A DNA stretch of 53,273 nt from Pseudoalteromonas denitrificans DSM 6059 (lineage in GTDB: Bacteria > Pseudomonadota > Gammaproteobacteria > Enterobacterales > Alteromonadaceae), in the NCBI RefSeq assembly GCF_900112265.1, contig NZ_FOLO01000039.1:1-53273 (forward strand). Direction: 5' to 3'. Positions 32,208 through 40,803 of this stretch are shown here, piece after piece; the stretch's first letter is position 1; the number at the start of each line of letters is the position of its first letter. The notes beneath the pieces were generated by a model. The model was not told the DNA's origin. It saw nothing but the letters and a program-made list of their open reading frames with translations, and made no database searches. The translations under genes and the position numbers were made by a program.

Positions 32208-33023
32208 ATGAAAGCGGTGATAAAGAGAAAACGATTGCTCTATAAAAACTGTCTCTGTCTAATATTATTATTTTTTCCTGTTATTATATCCGCTGTGCCT
32301 TTGACTATAGCGGCAATAGATTGGTGTCCCCAACTATGCCCTAAAAAAAATAAAACCATATATATCAATAATAGCGATAAAAAACCCGGTTTTATCATTG
32401 ATATTGTTAAAGCTGTATTTAAAAACTCACCATTTGAACTTGAAATTGAATATTACCCTTGGTCACGTGCCATTAAATTAGTTAAAGAGGGTAAGATTGA
32501 TGTCTTACTTTCTCCCGCAAAAGCTGAAGCGCCAAGTTTACGTTATCCTAAAGAAGAAATTGGCATACAACGTATGTGTTTTTTCACATCAAAAAAGTCA
32601 AGCTGGAACTACATAGACGCGCACTCCCTAAACAAGATGCAAATAGGCATAGGCAACGATACTTCAATTGAAGAACTCAATGATTACGTTAAGGAGAATC
32701 CTGAACAATTTCAATTTCAACCATATTTAGGAAGATATTTAAAACAAAGTATTCGAAAGTTAGATAATAAGCGCATCGATACTTTTATTTTTACATACAA
32801 TACAACAATGTACGAACTAACAAGAATGGGGGTTGTAGATAAATACCGAAATGCCGGCTGTGTTAATACGACAAACATATATATGGCATTCACAGCTAAA
32901 AATGATAATAAGACTATAAATAAAGCAATTACACTATTTGACAAAAAAATGGCTGAATTACATAAAAAAGGAAAGATAAAAAAGATAATGGGCAATTACA
33001 AATTGTCTAGTTGGCGAAAATAA
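32208..33023 (+). CDS. Periplasmic solute-binding protein, family 3, orphan
   Basis: The 271-residue protein has a basic N-terminus and hydrophobic segment (NCLCLILLFFPVIISAV) that serves as a signal peptide. A family 3 solute-binding fold follows, with YYPWSRAIKLVKEGKIDVLLSPAK and KIKKIMGNYKLSSW near the end. Four cysteines, two near the start of the mature protein (WCPQLCPKK), are unusual. No permease or ATPase gene is next to it, so it may be an orphan binding protein used in sensing. A related protein is encoded at 48916-49674. Confidence 0.8.
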   Translation: MKAVIKRKRLLYKNCLCLILLFFPVIISAVPLTIAAIDWCPQLCPKKNKTIYINNSDKKPGFIIDIVKAVFKNSPFELEIEYYPWSRAIKLVKEGKIDVLLSPAKAEAPSLRYPKEEIGIQRMCFFTSKKSSWNYIDAHSLNKMQIGIGNDTSIEELNDYVKENPEQFQFQPYLGRYLKQSIRKLDNKRIDTFIFTYNTTMYELTRMGVVDKYRNAGCVNTTNIYMAFTAKNDNKTINKAITLFDKKMAELHKKGKIKKIMGNYKLSSWRK

Positions 33024-33047
33024 AAACTGTTTATATTAGATACGAAA

Positions 33048-33067
33048 AAAGGGCCTTTCGGCCCTTT
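33048..33067. terminator. Strong GC hairpin between convergent genes
   Basis: AAAGGGCC at 33048-33055 and GGCCCTTT at 33060-33067 form a stem with a TTTC loop. On the minus strand it is followed by a run of six T, and on the + strand by TTTGCTCTT. It terminates the udk-nupC-oxygenase operon and probably also the solute-binding gene. Confidence 0.85.
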
Positions 33068-33186
33068 GCTCTTCGTTCAATATATGTTTACTCTCTTAAC
33101 CCCTTAAGATAATAAACAGTCCTTTAAATTGATTTTTTCTAAATTAGTTAGCTATCGGTTAATACATACCTAACTAAATTAATTTT

Positions 33187-34026
33187 TTACTTAACACCTA
33201 ATTCTTTCAAACGTTCATTTAAATAACTATCAGCTGTATAACGTTCTGATAAAATAACATCTGGATGCGGGTGTAAAAACAACGGTAATGAAATTCTAGA
33301 TTTACTAGACGCTTTTCCTGTTGGATTTATTACACGATGGATCGTTGATGGAAAATATCCACTTGATGCTTCTTGTAGCATGTCACCAATATTTATAATT
33401 AAGTTGCCAAAATCACAGGGTACATCCAACCAACTATCATCTTTATTTAATACTTGTAAACCAGGTTCATTCGCAGCTGGTAAAATAGTTAATAAATTAA
33501 TATCACCATGAGCTGCTGCACGTATAGCGCCAGGCTCTTCATCACCCGTCATTGGAGGGTAATGTAAAATGCGAAGTAAAGTTTGCTCTGACTTTGCAAT
33601 CATATCTTTAAGATCAATTGAAAATTTATCACTAATATTTTTTGGTGCATATTCCTGAACCCAAGTTAATAATTCAGATGCAAGCTCATTTGCTAAACGA
33701 TAATACTCACGTATTTGTGCTTCAAGTTGAGCAGGAACACGGCCTTTAGGGTATACGTGATAATATTCTTTAATATCTTTAACTTTATGACCTTTAGCTA
33801 TCTCTGACGTTTCAGGACCAAAGTAACCATCTTGATTCTCCTTACTAAAAGGAAACTCTCTTTTTTCTTCAGAATTAAAAAATACTTGCCAATTTTCATA
33901 AATTGACTCAACCAACTCTTTAGGAATTGGATGGTTTTTTAAAACACCAAATCCTGTATTTCGTAATGATTCAACAAATAATTCAGCAGCATTATCTGCG
34001 TTATAGTCTACTGTTTGTAATTCCAT
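33187..34026 (-). CDS. 2-oxoglutarate/Fe(II) oxygenase, isopenicillin-N-synthase-like, in a nucleoside operon
   Basis: This non-haem iron oxygenase of 279 residues shows the facial triad His173-x-Asp175 (AAAHGDINLLTI) and His230 (STIHRVINP), and the 2-oxoglutarate anchor Arg244-x-Ser (SRISLPLFLHP). The N-terminal GFGVLKNHPIP is typical of the isopenicillin-N-synthase/flavonol-synthase fold. It is the last gene of an operon after udk and nupC (30 bases after nupC). By this position it may hydroxylate a nucleoside or nucleobase, as fungal thymine or pyrimidine deoxyribonucleoside oxygenases of the same fold do. The substrate is inferred, not seen. Confidence 0.88.
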   Translation of the reverse strand: MELQTVDYNADNAAELFVESLRNTGFGVLKNHPIPKELVESIYENWQVFFNSEEKREFPFSKENQDGYFGPETSEIAKGHKVKDIKEYYHVYPKGRVPAQLEAQIREYYRLANELASELLTWVQEYAPKNISDKFSIDLKDMIAKSEQTLLRILHYPPMTGDEEPGAIRAAAHGDINLLTILPAANEPGLQVLNKDDSWLDVPCDFGNLIINIGDMLQEASSGYFPSTIHRVINPTGKASSKSRISLPLFLHPHPDVILSERYTADSYLNERLKELGVK

Positions 34027-34056
34027 CTAGGTCGCCCTTTAAATTTAAAATATCAA

Positions 34057-35280
34057 TTAACTAATTGATAAGAAAAAGCCAGCTATGGCAGCACTCATCA
34101 GATTAGCCATGGACCCTGCCATAACTGCTCTGAGACCTAGGCGGGCGATATCCTTGCGACGACTAGGTGCCATACCACCTAATCCACCTAGTAAAATAGC
34201 TATCGAAGATAAATTAGCAAATCCACATAAAGCAAATGTGATAACAACTTGCGTATGCGCACTTAATTGATCGCGATAATTAATAAAATCAAGATAGGCT
34301 ACAAACTCATTTACAACCAGCTTTTGCCCAATAAAACTTCCGGCAGTAACGGCTTCACTCCATGGCACACCTAATATCCAGGCCACGGGTGCAAATATAT
34401 AACCTAAAATTTGTTGAATTGTTAGATCAGGCTTACCAAACCATTCACCAACACCACCTAACATACCGTTTAACATGGCAATTAAGGCAACAAAAGCCAA
34501 TAACATCGCACCTACATTTAATGCTAACTGCATGCCGCTTGAAGCACCACCGGCAGCTGCATCAATGACATTGACAGGCTTGTCATCTTCATCAACTTTA
34601 ATTTGATCTAAATTTTCCATTGGCGTTTCAGTTTCTGGCACCATCATCTTTGCCATTAAAAAGCCACCTGGTGCAGCCATAAAACTTGCGGCGATTAAAT
34701 ATTTTAGATCAATACCAATCGTTACATAACCTGCAAGTATTGAACCTGCGACGGTAGCCAAGCCCCCTACCATAACTGCAAATAATTCAGATTGCGTCAT
34801 AGTGGGTATAAAAGGTTTAACGACTAAAGGTGCTTCCGTTTGGCCCACAAAAATATTAGCAGTGGCAGATAAAGATTCTGTTTTAGAAGTACCTAATAAT
34901 TTTTGAAGCCCACCACCTAATACTTTAATGATCAAGTTCATAATGCCTAAATAATATAAAACAGCCACTAATGCAGAGAAAAATACAATAATAGGTAATA
35001 CGTTAAAGGCAAATACAAAACCGATATTATCTGAAATTAGACCTCCAAATAAAAACTTGATACCATCATTTGCATACTCAATTACACTTGAAACTTTAGT
35101 TGAAACCGCCAGTAAAATATCCTTTCCCAAAGGAAAATATAAAACAAAACCACCGATAATAACTTGTAAACCAAATGCACAACCTACGGTACGTAAGCTA
35201 ATAGATTTTCTATTGGTCGATACTAAAAAAGCAACCAATAGTAAGGTTGCCATACCCACTAATGTCATAAATGTTGTCAT
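34057..35280 (-). CDS. nupC: Concentrative nucleoside transporter (NupC/CNT family)
   Basis: The 407-residue integral membrane protein has about ten hydrophobic segments and CNT-family motifs: FVFAFNVLPIIVFFSALVAV, GQTEAPLVVKPFI (nucleoside-binding), FVAVMVGG-like LFAVMVGGLATVAGSI, GQKLVVNEFVAY and FALCGFANLSSIAILLGGLG. These transporters use the sodium or proton gradient to import nucleosides. It lies between udk and the oxygenase gene, with gaps of 40 and 30 bases, so the imported nucleosides are probably the substrates of both neighbours. Confidence 0.93.
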   Translation of the reverse strand: MTTFMTLVGMATLLLVAFLVSTNRKSISLRTVGCAFGLQVIIGGFVLYFPLGKDILLAVSTKVSSVIEYANDGIKFLFGGLISDNIGFVFAFNVLPIIVFFSALVAVLYYLGIMNLIIKVLGGGLQKLLGTSKTESLSATANIFVGQTEAPLVVKPFIPTMTQSELFAVMVGGLATVAGSILAGYVTIGIDLKYLIAASFMAAPGGFLMAKMMVPETETPMENLDQIKVDEDDKPVNVIDAAAGGASSGMQLALNVGAMLLAFVALIAMLNGMLGGVGEWFGKPDLTIQQILGYIFAPVAWILGVPWSEAVTAGSFIGQKLVVNEFVAYLDFINYRDQLSAHTQVVITFALCGFANLSSIAILLGGLGGMAPSRRKDIARLGLRAVMAGSMANLMSAAIAGFFLSIS

Positions 35281-35320
35281 TAAAAATTCCTGTTATTCTA
35301 TCTAGCTTATTGACTAGTTA

Positions 35321-35950
35321 TTATTGTTGTAAAATTTGTGTAATTTTACTTTTTATTAAATCAATTGCGACACGGTTTTTCCCACCGCGAGTTACCACTA
35401 AGTCAGAATTTTGTTTTGAAGGCTCAATAAATTGATAAAACATAGGCCTTACTGTTGCCTGATATTGTTCGATAACCGATTGTAAACTACGGCCACGCTC
35501 TTCAATATCTCTTTGCATTCTGCGCATTAAACAAATATCTAATGGCGTATCAATAAAAACCTTAATATTAAATTCTTCTCGTAATTTATCATCTGATAAC
35601 AGTAATATACCTTCAACGATGATTACCTTAGCCGGGTTTATACGTCTTGTTTGATCACTTCTGGTATGTTGCGCATAGTCATAAATTGGCACATCAACCG
35701 AATTACCAGCCCTTAATTGCATTAAGTGTTCACACATTAACTCATGTTCGAATGCGTCAGGGTGATCATAATTAGTCTGAGTACGATGATCAAAAGGCAA
35801 ATGAGATTGATCTCTGTAATAAGCATCTTCTTCTAAAATAGCAATTGCACCAGGTTCTAATTCATTAACAAGTTCATTATAAATGGTTTGGCTAAATAGT
35901 GATTTACCTGATGCAGAGGCACCAGCAATAGCAATGATGGTTCGAGTCAC
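35321..35950 (-). CDS. udk: Uridine kinase
   Basis: The 209-residue enzyme has the P-loop GASASGKSLFS, DAYYRDQSHLPFDHR and NYDHPDAFEHELM (uridine binding), IVEGILLLSDDKLRE and RRMQRDIEERGRS. It converts uridine and cytidine to UMP and CMP. It is the first gene of the operon udk-nupC-oxygenase. A 14-base palindrome, AGGACATATGTCCT, lies 118 bases upstream. Confidence 0.94.
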   Translation of the reverse strand: MTRTIIAIAGASASGKSLFSQTIYNELVNELEPGAIAILEEDAYYRDQSHLPFDHRTQTNYDHPDAFEHELMCEHLMQLRAGNSVDVPIYDYAQHTRSDQTRRINPAKVIIVEGILLLSDDKLREEFNIKVFIDTPLDICLMRRMQRDIEERGRSLQSVIEQYQATVRPMFYQFIEPSKQNSDLVVTRGGKNRVAIDLIKSKITQILQQ

Positions 35951-36067
35951 AAAAATTCACATCCAATCAATTAACAAAAAGTAGCCTACGATAACAAAAA
36001 TGAAAAAAAATATCTCTGTGGCTAGATAGAAAAACGGTAATTTACTTGTTTCCCCCCCCTCTAAAAC

Positions 36068-36081
36068 AGGACATATGTCCT
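36068..36081. promoter_or_regulatory. Palindrome AGGACATATGTCCT upstream of udk
   Basis: The perfect 14-base palindrome shares GGACAwwTGTCCT with 38672-38684 upstream of deoB. It is a likely operator of a nucleoside-responsive regulator not encoded in this window. Confidence 0.6.
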
Positions 36082-36224
36082 CTTGCGTGATTTCATTCGC
36101 TATGAATTTAAAAACAATCAGTTATTGCGTTGCTAAACTCAAATAAACATAGCGCGAATTTTCGATGTTTTGATCTATGTTAAATAAAGTCGTTTATTTT
36201 AAATCACAACTTGTAAACAAAAAC

Positions 36225-36236
36225 CATTATCATTAA
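36225..36236. promoter_or_regulatory. Fur-box-like site upstream of TonB receptor
   Basis: CATTATCATTAA reads on the other strand as TTAATGATAATG, which matches the core of the Fur consensus (AATGATAAT). It lies 45 bases before the receptor start codon. Confidence 0.5.
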
Positions 36237-36246
36237 GATCTGCGTC

Positions 36247-36258
36247 GAATTTAAATTC
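36247..36258. promoter_or_regulatory. 12-base palindrome GAATTTAAATTC before TonB receptor
   Basis: The palindrome ends 22 bases before the receptor start codon. The identical 12-mer occurs once more, at 44225-44236, upstream of the sigma-factor gene of another TonB system. Confidence 0.4.
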
Positions 36259-36280
36259 ATCAATTTAGGGATCTTTTAAC

Positions 36281-38407
36281 ATGTTCAAAACTTCATTTAG
36301 TTTATTAGCCATTCTTGTTGCGACTAACTTATCAGCCAATACACAAATCTCCTCTACTGAAGAGGATTTAGAGCGTATTATCGTCACTGGTAGCCGTATT
36401 GTAGAAAACATTGATGAAGTACCTGCAAGCATTACTGTGATCACCCGTCAACAAATTGAAGAGCAACTTAAAGTCTCTACTGAATTACAAAATTTACTCT
36501 CAACTTTAGTGCCAGGTATGGCACCAAGCACAGGAACATCTAGTAATTCTACACAAACTTTACGTGGGCGTGCGCCTTTAGTGATGATAGATGGCGTTCC
36601 TCAATCTACTCCTTTGAGAAATGGTTCACTTGGGATCAGAACCCTAGATGCAAGTGCCATTGAGCGTATAGAAGTGATTAAAGGCGCAACTTCAGTGTAT
36701 GGTAATGGAGCAGCTGGCGGTATTATTAATTACATTACAAAAAAAGCAACGTCAACTCAGGCTCTCACTGGCGAAGCGGGTTTTTCAACCCGCTTTAGTG
36801 CTGTAAAATTAAAAGACAGTGCCGGGAGTCGATTTAATTCAGCAATTAATGGCCAAATAAATAATTTTAACTATGTTGTTAGCGCAAGTTATGAAGAAAA
36901 CGGCGTACAAAGAGACGCAGAAGGTGACATCATAGGTTTAAAATATGGTTTATCAGATAGCAATACTGAAAACTATTTTACTAAATTGGGTTATGAATTC
37001 AGCCAAGATAAGACAATTCAGTTCGCATACAATTATTATAAATCTCAACAAGAGTCTGATTTAATTGATGTAGTGGGTAATATCAATACAGGTATTAAAA
37101 CTCACGCAATTAAAGCACCACTAGGTACAGTAATGCCAGGTGTACCCCAAGGGCCTCGTGGGAACCATAATGTCATGCTAAAGTATACAGATGCAGAAAT
37201 TTTTTATAATACACAACTGACCTTAGACGCATATTCACAGAAAATAGAGAATGTCTTCTTTTATTCACCTGTTTTGTCAAACCCAAGTGAAGGATTCGAT
37301 GGCGGTCAATCATTGATCAAATCAAAAAAGAAAGGGCTACGTCTTACATTTAATAGCCAACTTGATTGGCATAAAGTTGAGGGTACTTTTATTTACGGTA
37401 TCGATGCGTTAAATGATGTGAGCTCACAGCCTATGGTTGATGGTCGTATTTGGGTTCCTGAAATGGATATGAAAAACCTAGCAGGATTTGTACAAACTAA
37501 ATGGGTTTTAAACGATGAGTTTGTCATTAAAGCAGGTCTAAGAAAGGAAAATATTGATTTATCAGTGGATGACTTTAATACCTTAAAGTTATGTACCGAC
37601 TCTGATACATGTTCAGTCCCATTTAGTGTTAAAGGAGATACTTTAAAATATGACGCTACAACTTATAATTTTGCAATAAAATATAACTTCTTTGATGCGT
37701 TTAGCCCTTTCATGAGTTATTCTCAAGGTGCTGATATTTCTGATATTGGTCGATTATTACGTACAGCAACTGTCACAGATATCGCTGATGTCCAAACACA
37801 AGCCTCCATTATCAATAACTACGAGTTAGGTTTTGATTCAGAGTTTGATAACCTTAGAATTGAATTTTCAATTTACCGCAGTACTTCAGAACTTGGAACA
37901 ACCAATAAGCTTGATCCCCAAACGGGCATTTATTTACCAGTACGAGCACCACAAAAAATATGGGGTTATGAAGGTTTATTAAGTTATCGTATTAATTCAG
38001 ATTTAAATTTGAATGCGACATATTCATTAGTCGAAGGTAAAAATACTGAAGCTGATGTATATTTAGGAGCAAAACAAATCAGTGCACCTAAAGGGACGAT
38101 GAACTTACAATGGCAAGCATCTGATAATATTAACCTATCATTAACTTACTTGTATGTAGGAAACCGTAAGCGTTTTGATGCAGATGAAAATGGCAATTAT
38201 GCCGGCGACAAAGGACCCATTAACAATTACAGTATATTCAATGTAAGTGCTAATTATAATATTAACCAATGGTCTGTATTTTCAGGTATTGAAAACTTAT
38301 TTAATCAAGATTATTACTCTGCTCGCTCTCAAGGGTATACATATAATGGCTATAATACTAAAAGTTTAGGGACTACTATCACAGCAGGTATCAAATATCA
38401 CTTTTAG
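36281..38407 (+). CDS. TonB-dependent siderophore-type receptor
   Basis: The 708-residue protein has a short signal peptide (LLAILVATNLSAN), a TonB-box-like ERIIVTGSR, and a plug with LRGRAPLVMIDGVPQSTPLRN and GATSVYGNGAAGGIINYITKK, the form common to IutA- and PirA-like ferric-siderophore receptors. The barrel ends in a C-terminal aromatic KYHF. A Fur-like site is upstream, in agreement with iron uptake. It is divergent from the nucleoside operon, whose palindrome lies on the far side of the intergenic region, so a role in nucleoside-derived ligand uptake cannot be ruled out. The ATG at 36281 follows AGGGATC. Confidence 0.9.
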   Translation: MFKTSFSLLAILVATNLSANTQISSTEEDLERIIVTGSRIVENIDEVPASITVITRQQIEEQLKVSTELQNLLSTLVPGMAPSTGTSSNSTQTLRGRAPLVMIDGVPQSTPLRNGSLGIRTLDASAIERIEVIKGATSVYGNGAAGGIINYITKKATSTQALTGEAGFSTRFSAVKLKDSAGSRFNSAINGQINNFNYVVSASYEENGVQRDAEGDIIGLKYGLSDSNTENYFTKLGYEFSQDKTIQFAYNYYKSQQESDLIDVVGNINTGIKTHAIKAPLGTVMPGVPQGPRGNHNVMLKYTDAEIFYNTQLTLDAYSQKIENVFFYSPVLSNPSEGFDGGQSLIKSKKKGLRLTFNSQLDWHKVEGTFIYGIDALNDVSSQPMVDGRIWVPEMDMKNLAGFVQTKWVLNDEFVIKAGLRKENIDLSVDDFNTLKLCTDSDTCSVPFSVKGDTLKYDATTYNFAIKYNFFDAFSPFMSYSQGADISDIGRLLRTATVTDIADVQTQASIINNYELGFDSEFDNLRIEFSIYRSTSELGTTNKLDPQTGIYLPVRAPQKIWGYEGLLSYRINSDLNLNATYSLVEGKNTEADVYLGAKQISAPKGTMNLQWQASDNINLSLTYLYVGNRKRFDADENGNYAGDKGPINNYSIFNVSANYNINQWSVFSGIENLFNQDYYSARSQGYTYNGYNTKSLGTTITAGIKYHF

Positions 38408-38415
38408 ATACTTTA

Positions 38416-38445
38416 AAAAAGCAGTCCATTTAGGCTGCTATTTTA
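38416..38445 (+). terminator. Terminator-like hairpin after TonB receptor
   Basis: AGCAGtCC and GGCTGCT form a short stem with one bulge, with an A-run before and TATTTTAAT after. It lies within 40 bases of the receptor stop codon. Confidence 0.5.
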
Positions 38446-38480
38446 ATAAAATGTAGACTTAAACGCCCCCATATAACCCA

Positions 38481-38517
38481 TAAGCACCCTAAAGAAATTT
38501 TTTATTTAAGGTGCTTA
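38481..38517. other. Hairpin TAAGCACC / GGTGCTTA
   Basis: An 8-base stem, extendable past a bulge by TAAA/TTTA, lies between the receptor terminator and the deoB operator. No T-run follows. It could be a second terminator or a structured 5' leader. Confidence 0.4.
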
Positions 38518-38671
38518 AGCTTTAAAGCCCTCTATAAACTGAGATATGCACATATATTCACCCTTAGTTCATTATATGCATGATTTTTATTATTTCAGAT
38601 TGTGATTTTTGGTTTCAAAGAAATAAAAACAAATTTAAACGATTAAACTTCAAATAATGCAAATATGTTAC

Positions 38672-38683
38672 GGACAATTGTCC
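38672..38683. promoter_or_regulatory. Palindrome GGACAATTGTCC upstream of deoB
   Basis: The perfect 12-base palindrome lies 88 bases upstream of the deoB start codon and shares the GGACAwwTGTCCT form with the palindrome upstream of udk at 36068-36081. It is a candidate operator for a nucleoside regulon. Confidence 0.6.
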
Positions 38684-38770
38684 TTTGTTATAAATTGAAT
38701 ATACACTTAAATATACAATATTAAATTTATAAATATTCATACTATAAAGTGAATATATTTGAGGCAAGTT

Positions 38771-39985
38771 ATGGCAAAAGCATTGATTTTAATGGCTGAT
38801 AGTGTCGGTATAGGCGCTGCACCTGATGCAAACGATTTTGGCGATGTCGGTGCAAATACCCTTGCCCATCTTTTAGCAGAATATCACGAGAAAACAGGAG
38901 ATAAATTATCTTTGCCTAATTTATCTCGCATGGGTTTAATTGATGCGTGTGAAGCAGCAGGAAAAGAGCCTTGTATTATTGCCAACAGACAAACCCCAAT
39001 TTCAGCTTGGGGCTATGCTAAAGAAATATCAACAGGTAAAGATACACCTTCGGGTCATTGGGAAATGGCAGGGGTTCCTGTATTATTTGATTGGGGATAT
39101 TTCCCTAAAACCGTCCCTACTTTTCCACAAGAACTCATTGATGAATTAATAAAACGTGCTGACCTACCAGGTATTTTAGGCAATTGCCATGCATCAGGCA
39201 CTACGATACTTGAACAGCTTGGTGAAGAACATATTATAACAGGCAAACCGATTTGTTATACCTCTGCAGATAGCATATTTCAAATTGCTGCACACGAAGA
39301 ACACTTTGGTTTGGATAAATTACTAAAGTTATGTGAAATAACACGTGAATTAGTTGACGAATATAATATTGGCAGAGTCATTGCTCGCCCTTTTTTAGGT
39401 GAAAGTAAAGATGACTTTGCACGTACAGGTAATCGCCGAGATTATTCTGTTTTACCGCCAAGCCCAACAGTGTTAGATAAGTTATCTGATGCAGGCACAC
39501 ATGTGATCAGCATAGGTAAAATTGCAGACATTTATGCCCATCAGGGGATCAATGAAAAGCATAAAGCACCAGGTTTAATGAACTTATTAGCCAAAACAAA
39601 ACAAGTATTTAAAGAGGCAAAAGACAATAGCCTTATATTTACAAACTTAGTCGATTTTGATGAGAAATTTGGACATCGACGCGATGCCGTTGGCTACGCA
39701 AAAGCTTTAGCACAGTTTGATGACTATTTACCTGAAATTTTAGACGAATTAAATGAAGGTGATTTACTGATAATTACAGCCGATCATGGTTGTGATCCAA
39801 CTTGGCCAGGCACGGAGCATACCCGTGAATATGTTCCGTGTCTTGCCTATACCAAAGACATGCAACCGATTGCTTTAGGTCAAAGAGAAACATTTGCCGA
39901 TATGGGTCAAACCCTAGCGCAATGGTTTGATATATCAAAACTAAATTATGGTGAAGGTTTTGCTGAGCAAATAAAAGCAAAATAA
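38771..39985 (+). CDS. deoB: Phosphopentomutase
   Basis: ATG 38771 follows GAGG by six bases; an upstream TTG in frame is rejected. The 404-residue enzyme has MADSVGIGAAPDANDFGD, with the metal-binding Asp near the N-terminus, DTPSGHWEM, with the phosphorylated Thr of the family, and TADHGCDPTWPGTEHTRE, with the C-terminal metal ligands. It interconverts ribose 1-phosphate (or deoxyribose 1-phosphate) and the 5-phosphate. deoD follows 30 bases later, so the pair degrades purine nucleosides and feeds pentose phosphate into central metabolism. Confidence 0.96.
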   Translation: MAKALILMADSVGIGAAPDANDFGDVGANTLAHLLAEYHEKTGDKLSLPNLSRMGLIDACEAAGKEPCIIANRQTPISAWGYAKEISTGKDTPSGHWEMAGVPVLFDWGYFPKTVPTFPQELIDELIKRADLPGILGNCHASGTTILEQLGEEHIITGKPICYTSADSIFQIAAHEEHFGLDKLLKLCEITRELVDEYNIGRVIARPFLGESKDDFARTGNRRDYSVLPPSPTVLDKLSDAGTHVISIGKIADIYAHQGINEKHKAPGLMNLLAKTKQVFKEAKDNSLIFTNLVDFDEKFGHRRDAVGYAKALAQFDDYLPEILDELNEGDLLIITADHGCDPTWPGTEHTREYVPCLAYTKDMQPIALGQRETFADMGQTLAQWFDISKLNYGEGFAEQIKAK

Positions 39986-40015
39986 ACATCAATATAAAAA
40001 ATAAAGGATAAAACT

Positions 40016-40717
40016 ATGAGCACTCCACATATCGGTGCCAATGAAAATGATTTTGCACCAACAGTATTAATGCCTGGCGATCCTTTGCGCGCTCAGTATA
40101 TCGCTGAAAATTTTTTAGACGATGCGCGACAAGTTACCGGTGTACGTAATATGTTTGGTTTTACAGGTACTTATAAAGGAAAGCCTGTCAGCATTATGGC
40201 ATCAGGCATGGGAATTCCTTCAATGTCAATTTATGCTCGTGAACTTATTATGAGCTACGATGTTAAAAACCTGATACGAATTGGTACGTGTGGTGGGATC
40301 AGTACAGATATCAAAATTCGTGATGTAATATTTGCCCAAGGTGCCAGCACAGACTCAAATGTTAACCGATCACGTGTACGTGGTTATGATTTTGCTGCCA
40401 TTGCAGATTATGGGTTATTGGAAAATGGTGTTAAGGCAGCCAGAGATTTAGGCATAGATGCAAAAATTGGTAATGTATTCACTACTGATACTTTCTATCA
40501 AGCCGATGCCAGTTTTTATCAAGACTTAGATAAATTAGGCATTATGGCTGTCGATATGGAAACTGCTGGATTATATGGTGTAGCTGCAGAATATGGTGCA
40601 AAAGCAATGGCATTATTTACTGTAAGTGATCATGTGATCACAGGTGAAGCATTACCTGCCGAAGACCGCCAAAATACCTTCAATGAAATGGTTAAGATAG
40701 CTTTAGAATCTATCTAA
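40016..40717 (+). CDS. deoD: Purine nucleoside phosphorylase, DeoD type
   Basis: The 233-residue hexameric-type phosphorylase has VLMPGDPLRAQYIAE, GSGMGIPS-like ASGMGIPSMSIYARELI, IRIGTCGGI, and VDMETAGLYGVAAEYG, where Glu and Met contact the sugar. It splits purine nucleosides with phosphate to base and ribose 1-phosphate, the substrate of the preceding phosphopentomutase. The ribosome-binding site AAAGGA is close to the ATG. Confidence 0.97.
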   Translation: MSTPHIGANENDFAPTVLMPGDPLRAQYIAENFLDDARQVTGVRNMFGFTGTYKGKPVSIMASGMGIPSMSIYARELIMSYDVKNLIRIGTCGGISTDIKIRDVIFAQGASTDSNVNRSRVRGYDFAAIADYGLLENGVKAARDLGIDAKIGNVFTTDTFYQADASFYQDLDKLGIMAVDMETAGLYGVAAEYGAKAMALFTVSDHVITGEALPAEDRQNTFNEMVKIALESI

Positions 40718-40736
40718 ACTTTTTATTATTCAAATT

Positions 40737-40772
40737 AAAAGGGCTATCATACATTGTTATGATAGCCCTTTT
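40737..40772 (+). terminator. Rho-independent terminator after deoD
   Basis: AAAAGGGCTATCAT at 40737-40750 and ATGATAGCCCTTTT at 40759-40772 form a perfect 14-base stem with an 8-base loop. It sits between deoD and the convergent zwf gene and can act in both directions. Confidence 0.92.
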
Positions 40773-40803
40773 AATATCTCGAATTTTGTTTTATGAAACA
40801 AGT

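Larger units (their letters stand above)
35951..36280. other. Divergent promoter region udk / TonB receptor
   Basis: This 330-base region between udk and the TonB receptor holds three elements described separately: the GGACATATGTCC palindrome on the udk side, a Fur-like site and a GAATTTAAATTC palindrome on the receptor side. No open frame is supported. Confidence 0.5.
38408..38770. other. Intergenic region between TonB receptor and deoB
   Basis: The region has a terminator-like hairpin at 38416-38445, a second hairpin at 38481-38517 and an operator-like palindrome at 38672-38683. The remainder is A+T-rich and serves as the deoB promoter. I see no gene in it. Confidence 0.5.

Noticed and set aside
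33139..33186. Imperfect hairpin TTAGTTAG / CTAACTAA
   Set aside because: Only eight A/T-rich pairs and no clear function next to the stronger terminator at 33048-33067.
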